A program made the translations under genes and the position numbers. DNA of 8,647 nucleotides from Lachnospiraceae bacterium. Its GTDB lineage: Bacteria; Bacillota; Clostridia; Lachnospirales; Lachnospiraceae. Of this stretch, positions 5,586 to 8,647 are shown piece after piece (within the stretch, counting starts at the first letter, position 1; every line of letters starts with the position of its first letter). The notes beneath the pieces were generated by a model. The model saw only the letters and a list, made by a program, of their open reading frames with translations. It did not search any database and had not been told where the DNA came from. Location: NCBI GenBank assembly GCA_021205045.1, contig JAJPYH010000304.1, positions 1 through 8,647 of the forward strand, written 5' to 3'.

Positions 5586-6979
5586 GGAGAGGAATACCAA
5601 GAACGATTGCTGCCCTTCTGGCACTGCTGGTATTTGTCTGCGGTGCGTTCACCTACCTGGATATGTATGTGGAGGAAGAGGAGGAAGAGATTGACTCGGT
5701 CACGCTGCAGTTCTGGTATACGGACAGCTCCATGACCAGCTATTATAATAATGCCGCCAGTTATTTTAATAAGCGCAATGAGGGCATCACCGTTGTGCCC
5801 GTGCTGGCGGACAGCAGCGAGTACCTGGACGATATTTACAATGCCTCGGTGGCCGGTACGGACTATCCGGATATCTATGTGATCAGCGATGTCTCTCTGG
5901 GGAAGGCGTATCTGGCGGGGCTGACGGTGCCTGTGACAGATGAGGAGATGGAGGATCAGTTTCCTTTTGTGGCGCTGACAGCGGTGACCTATGAGGAGAA
6001 GATCATCGGCTATCCCTTCTATTTTGATACCAGCACGCTGGTCTATAATGAGACCTATCTGCAGCAGATTGCAAACGGAGAGACCGACCCGGTGGGAGAC
6101 GAGGATTCGGATTCCGAGGAAACGGCGGTCACAGAGGAAGAACAGACCTCGGAGGAAGGAACCGCAGAGGGAGAGACCGCAGGGGAATCGGAGACCGCGG
6201 AGGAGGAAACAGTGCTGACCGTGGAGGATCTGGTGCCGGAGACGGTGGACGATCTGCTGACGCTGGCCAGCAACTATAATGCGCCGGATACGGTGGAATC
6301 CCTGTTCAAATGGGATGTCAATGATGTATTTTACAATTATTATTTTGTGGGCGCGCAGATGACGGTTGACGGTTCGGTCAGCTCTGATGTGGATATCAAT
6401 ACAGAGGGAGCCATCAGTTGTCTGGAAATTTTCCAGCAGCTGACGGAGTTCTTTTATATTGACCCGGATGAAGTGGACGCGGACAGTATTCTGGAGGAAT
6501 TTCTGGAAGGAAAGGTGCTGTTCACCATTATGGACACCAGCCATGCCCTGGAACTGGAGGCCGCGGCCGAAGAGGGCATTATGGAATATGCCTACGGCTA
6601 CAGCGTGATTCCGGATCCCACGCAGAGCCTGGCGGGGGCGGCGTTGGCCGTGACGGAGACAGTGGTGGTCAACGGGTATACGGAATATGCCCAGGCGGCC
6701 AATGCCTTTGCAAAATTTCTGACCTGCGAATACGCGGGAAATCTCTATGCCAACACCGGGCACATCTCCGCCAACAGTCAGGCGGAAAAGACCACGGAGC
6801 TGGAGCAGGTCTTTTTCCGGGAATACGAGCGCAGCACCTGTCTGCCCAAGAATCCGGCGGCCGGCAATTTCTGGATGCTTCTGGAGAATACCTTCAGCAA
6901 TGTGTGGGAAGGGGAGAGCATCGAGTCGGAGCTGATCACCTTAGAGGACGCGGTGAAGGCCCAGTACGCGGTGCAGTAG
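5582..6979 (+). CDS. Membrane-anchored solute-binding-protein-like protein with acidic insert
   Basis: This 465-residue protein resembles family 1 extracellular solute-binding proteins of ABC importers. Residues 8-27 form one hydrophobic segment after MRRGIPR. Cys20 is preceded by Val-Phe-Val, not a lipobox, so an uncleaved membrane anchor is more likely than a lipoprotein. After a six-glutamate run (31-36), the binding-protein fold begins with SVTLQFWYTDSS. Typical later segments are YPDIYVI (95-101), IIGYPFYFDTSTLVYNETYL (141-160) and AQAANAFAKFLTCEYAGNLYA (370-390). Residues about 166-213 are a very acidic Glu/Thr/Ser/Ala-rich stretch with no Lys or Arg, placed where normal members have a short loop. 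It overlaps argD by four bases with AAGGA (5571-5575) six bases upstream, so it is coupled to argD. No permease or ATPase gene is in view. The ligand is unknown. Amino acid or peptide sensing is only a guess, and a role in uptake is uncertain. Confidence 0.85.
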   Translation: MRRGIPRTIAALLALLVFVCGAFTYLDMYVEEEEEEIDSVTLQFWYTDSSMTSYYNNAASYFNKRNEGITVVPVLADSSEYLDDIYNASVAGTDYPDIYVISDVSLGKAYLAGLTVPVTDEEMEDQFPFVALTAVTYEEKIIGYPFYFDTSTLVYNETYLQQIANGETDPVGDEDSDSEETAVTEEEQTSEEGTAEGETAGESETAEEETVLTVEDLVPETVDDLLTLASNYNAPDTVESLFKWDVNDVFYNYYFVGAQMTVDGSVSSDVDINTEGAISCLEIFQQLTEFFYIDPDEVDADSILEEFLEGKVLFTIMDTSHALELEAAAEEGIMEYAYGYSVIPDPTQSLAGAALAVTETVVVNGYTEYAQAANAFAKFLTCEYAGNLYANTGHISANSQAEKTTELEQVFFREYERSTCLPKNPAAGNFWMLLENTFSNVWEGESIESELITLEDAVKAQYAVQ

Positions 6980-6997
6980 CGTATATCTGCGGCGGCT

Positions 6998-7020
6998 CCC
7001 GGCAGAGAGTCTGCGCCGGG
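6998..7020 (+). repeat. Hairpin between the binding-protein-like gene and comEA-like gene
   Basis: CCCGG (6998-7002) pairs with CCGGG (7016-7020), and CAGA (7003-7006) with TCTG (7010-7013), around a GAG loop with a two-base bulge. No T-run follows. It lies 18 bases after the stop codon. Confidence 0.45.
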
Positions 7021-7034
7021 GATCAGACATGCGC

Positions 7035-7050
7035 GGAAGCGGCGGCTTCC
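7035..7050 (+). repeat. Second small hairpin before the comEA-like gene
   Basis: GGAAGC (7035-7040) and GCTTCC (7045-7050) pair perfectly around GGCG. No T-run follows. With the preceding hairpin it makes the 105-base gap the most structured stretch in the 3' half of the operon. No promoter is visible in the gap. Confidence 0.4.
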
Positions 7051-7084
7051 TGTGACGTAAGCAGGCCATCCCGGAAGGGATTAT

Positions 7085-7813
7085 ATGGATACATGTAAAA
7101 AAAGAACATGGATACCGTTGATAATGGCTGCTATCCTGCTTTTATCGGGCTGCGGCAGCAAAAATACGCCAGAACTGCAGGAAATCCTGCAAAATACAAA
7201 AGAATCGGAAACGGAAAGCAGCACTTCGGACAGCAGTGGTGAAGGGACAAATGAGAATGGGTCGGACAGTTCAGGGCAGAGTTCATCTCAGGGGATCAAG
7301 GAAACCGCGGACGGGGACGGCGCGGAATCCGGGGCACAAACTGCGGACAGCGTGGTGGACGATCCGGAGGAAAATATCTGCGTGTTTGTCTGCGGCGAGG
7401 TGGTATCTCCGGGCGTTTATTATTTTGCCGAAGGAGCCAGAAAGGTGGACGCCGTGGAGGCGGCCGGCGGCTTTACGGAGGCGGCCAATCAAAACTACGT
7501 CAATCTGGCGGAGCTTCTGACAGATGAGATGCAGCTTTATATTCCGGCGGTGGGAGAGGAACTCTCTGAGAGCGCTCAGGAGGCCGCGACAGAAACCCAG
7601 GCGGCCCATGCCGGGCAGATCAATCTGAATACGGCTTCTCTGGAGGAGCTCTGTACGCTGAACGGTATCGGGGAGAGCAAGGCTTCGGCCATCCTGTCAT
7701 ACCGGGAGGAGCACGGCGGTTTTGACAGCATCGAGGAGCTGACCCAGGTCAGCGGCATCGGCGAGAGTACATTGGAAAAGATAAAGGATAAGATATATGT
7801 AGAACAGGAGTGA
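7085..7813 (+). CDS. ComEA-like lipoprotein with SLBB and helix-hairpin-helix domains
   Basis: This 242-residue protein starts with a clear lipoprotein signal: basic KKR, a hydrophobic core, and the lipobox LLSGC with Cys23 as the lipidated residue. Residues 24-95 are a Ser/Thr/Glu/Gly-rich flexible linker. Residues about 97-157 form an SLBB domain (ENICVFVCGEVVSPGVYYF and onward). Residues 178-240 carry the ComEA-type tandem helix-hairpin-helix motifs, LNGIGESKA (192-200) and VSGIGESTLEKIK (222-234). These motifs contact the DNA backbone without sequence preference. ComEA proteins receive transforming DNA at the outer face of the membrane and hand it to ComEC. Neither comEC nor other competence genes are seen here, so the role in uptake is inferred. 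The AGGGA site (7076-7080) is only four bases from the ATG, and three bases separate its stop codon from the next start. Confidence 0.9.
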   Translation: MDTCKKRTWIPLIMAAILLLSGCGSKNTPELQEILQNTKESETESSTSDSSGEGTNENGSDSSGQSSSQGIKETADGDGAESGAQTADSVVDDPEENICVFVCGEVVSPGVYYFAEGARKVDAVEAAGGFTEAANQNYVNLAELLTDEMQLYIPAVGEELSESAQEAATETQAAHAGQINLNTASLEELCTLNGIGESKASAILSYREEHGGFDSIEELTQVSGIGESTLEKIKDKIYVEQE

Positions 7814-7816
7814 AAG

Positions 7817-8515
7817 ATGGCAAAAAAGGTTTTGGTGGTGGATGATGAGAAGCTGATCGTCAAGGGGATCAGGTTCAGCCTGGAGCAGGAGGGCATGGAG
7901 GTGGACGCCGCCTATGACGGCGAGGAAGCGCTGGCCATGGCGAAAAATAAGGACTACGACATTATTTTGCTGGATGTCATGCTGCCCAAAATCGGCGGCT
8001 TTGAGGTCTGCCAGCAGATCAGGGAGTTCTCCGATGTGCCGGTGCTGATGCTGACCGCCAAGGGCGACGACATGGATAAGATCTTAGGCCTGGAATACGG
8101 CGCTGACGATTACATTACCAAACCCTTTAACATTCTGGAGGTGAAGGCCAGGATGAAGGCGATTATGAGGCGGGCCTCCAAAAAGGAGGAGGCCTCCCGG
8201 CCGGAGAATCTGATTGAGGACGGCGATCTGAAGCTGGAAAGGGACGGGTGCCGCTGCTATATCAACGGTAAAGAGATGAGCCTGACGGCCAAGGAATATG
8301 AGCTTTTAGAGCTGCTGGTGTCCAATCCCAACAAAATTTACAGCAGAGAGCAGTTGTTAAAGCTGGTCTGGGGTGCGGATTATCCGGGAGACGTGCGCAC
8401 AGTGGATGTACATGTCAGGAGGCTGCGCGAAAAGATAGAGTCCAATCCCAGTGAGCCGCGCTACATCCATACCAAATGGGGTGTGGGATATTATTACCGC
8501 TGTAAGCAGGCGTAA
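7817..8515 (+). CDS. OmpR/PhoB-family response regulator
   Basis: This is a 232-residue two-component response regulator. The receiver domain (1 to about 120) has the acidic pair Asp9/Asp10, the phosphoacceptor Asp53 in LLDVMLPKIGGFEV, Thr80 in MLTAKGDD, and Lys102 in ITKPFN. All key residues are present, so it should be phosphorylatable. The C-terminal winged helix (about 134-230) has SLTAKEYELLELLVSNPNKI, the recognition-helix region DVRTVDVHVRRLREKIE and the ending IHTKWGVGYYYR, typical for DNA binding by this family. AGGAG (7806-7810) lies across the preceding stop codon, six bases from the ATG, so it is probably cotranslated with the comEA-like gene. No histidine kinase follows within the 132 bases that remain. 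Its targets are unknown. Confidence 0.96.
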   Translation: MAKKVLVVDDEKLIVKGIRFSLEQEGMEVDAAYDGEEALAMAKNKDYDIILLDVMLPKIGGFEVCQQIREFSDVPVLMLTAKGDDMDKILGLEYGADDYITKPFNILEVKARMKAIMRRASKKEEASRPENLIEDGDLKLERDGCRCYINGKEMSLTAKEYELLELLVSNPNKIYSREQLLKLVWGADYPGDVRTVDVHVRRLREKIESNPSEPRYIHTKWGVGYYYRCKQA

Positions 8516-8530
8516 GGGGTGATTTTTGCG

Positions 8531-8560
8531 AAAGCCGCAGATCGGGCTGTTCCGGTTTTT
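8531..8560 (+). terminator. Candidate terminator after the response regulator
   Basis: CCG-CAG (8535-8540) pairs with CTG (8547-8549) and CGG (8553-8555) around ATCGGG, with a TTC bulge on the right arm. TTTTT (8556-8560) follows directly, and AAA precedes the left arm, so it could work in both directions. The bulge weakens the call. It begins 15 bases after the stop codon. Confidence 0.4.
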
Positions 8561-8567
8561 GCTGTAA

Positions 8568-8578
8568 GCGGGTCCCGC
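8568..8578. repeat. Small GC-rich hairpin
   Basis: GCGG (8568-8571) pairs with CCGC (8575-8578) around GTC. It is short and may be part of the transcription-stop region or chance. The following 30 bases are AT-rich. Confidence 0.25.
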
Positions 8579-8615
8579 ATGATGAGAGTATGTAGTATAA
8601 CATAAAATAAATAAC

Positions 8616-8644
8616 TGGCCAAATAATGGCTTTTGTGCTATACT
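8616..8644 (+). promoter_or_regulatory. Candidate promoter for a gene beyond the right edge
   Basis: TGGCCA (8616-8621, four of six -35 bases) and TATACT (8639-8644, five of six -10 bases) are 17 bp apart. A GCCA/TGGC inverted repeat (8618-8621 and 8627-8630) overlaps the -35 side and could be an operator. Together with the terminator-like hairpin it suggests the arg-linked unit ends here and a new unit begins. Confidence 0.35.
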
Positions 8645-8647
8645 TGA

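Noticed and set aside
5630..5645. Lipoprotein signal at Cys20 of the binding-protein-like protein
   Set aside because: The residues before the cysteine are Val-Phe-Val, which do not fit the lipobox requirement for a small residue at -1.
5318..6763. Long open frame of 481 codons on the minus strand
   Set aside because: It lies antisense across the end of argD and most of the binding-protein-like gene, both well supported. Its translation is His/Arg/Ile-rich and of no recognised family, as expected for a shadow of Glu/Asp-rich coding sequence.

Overview
The window looks like a chromosomal segment of an anaerobic Clostridia member, most likely Lachnospiraceae. This rests on the argC-argJ-argB-argD order, AAAGGA/AAGGAG-type ribosome binding sites, a small GNAT acetyltransferase inside the arginine operon, a lipoprotein form of ComEA, and a moderately GC-rich, GGC/GCC/ATC-rich codon style. 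The family assignment is inferred, not computed. All eight supported genes lie on the + strand, close together, and read as one transcription unit of about 8.2 kb.

Layout. Positions 1-327 are non-coding upstream sequence. They hold a very long hairpin (82-166), a short competing hairpin (76-92), and a plausible promoter (213-240) overlapped by an imperfect palindrome that could be an arginine-repressor site. Next come argC (328-1383), a GNAT acetyltransferase (1399-1857), argJ (2060-3283), argB (3493-4383) and argD (4380-5585). Together argC, argJ, argB and argD form the recycling acetyl pathway from glutamate to ornithine; argF, argG and argH are not in the window. argB/argD and argD/next gene each overlap by four bases, so translation is probably coupled. 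The tail of the operon is not classical arginine biosynthesis: a membrane-anchored solute-binding-protein-like protein with a long acidic insert (5582-6979), a lipoprotein with SLBB and helix-hairpin-helix domains (ComEA-like, 7085-7813) and an OmpR/PhoB-type response regulator (7817-8515). A terminator-like hairpin follows (8531-8560), and a candidate promoter sits at the right edge, pointing out of the window.

The most unusual feature is a pair of related structured repeats of about 110 bases, in the same orientation, in the gaps on either side of argJ (1902-2012 and 3353-3467). Each has a 21-bp stem around a 33-nt internal region. The internal regions match at 29 of 33 positions, while the stems differ at three base pairs and every difference is compensated on the other arm. 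That pattern argues for selection on, or maintenance of, the folded structure. I do not recognise the motif as a named RNA or repeat family.

The second point of interest is that an uncharacterised cell-surface module (binding-protein-like protein, ComEA-like lipoprotein, response regulator) is joined to an amino-acid biosynthesis operon, with no ABC permease, comEC or histidine kinase in view.
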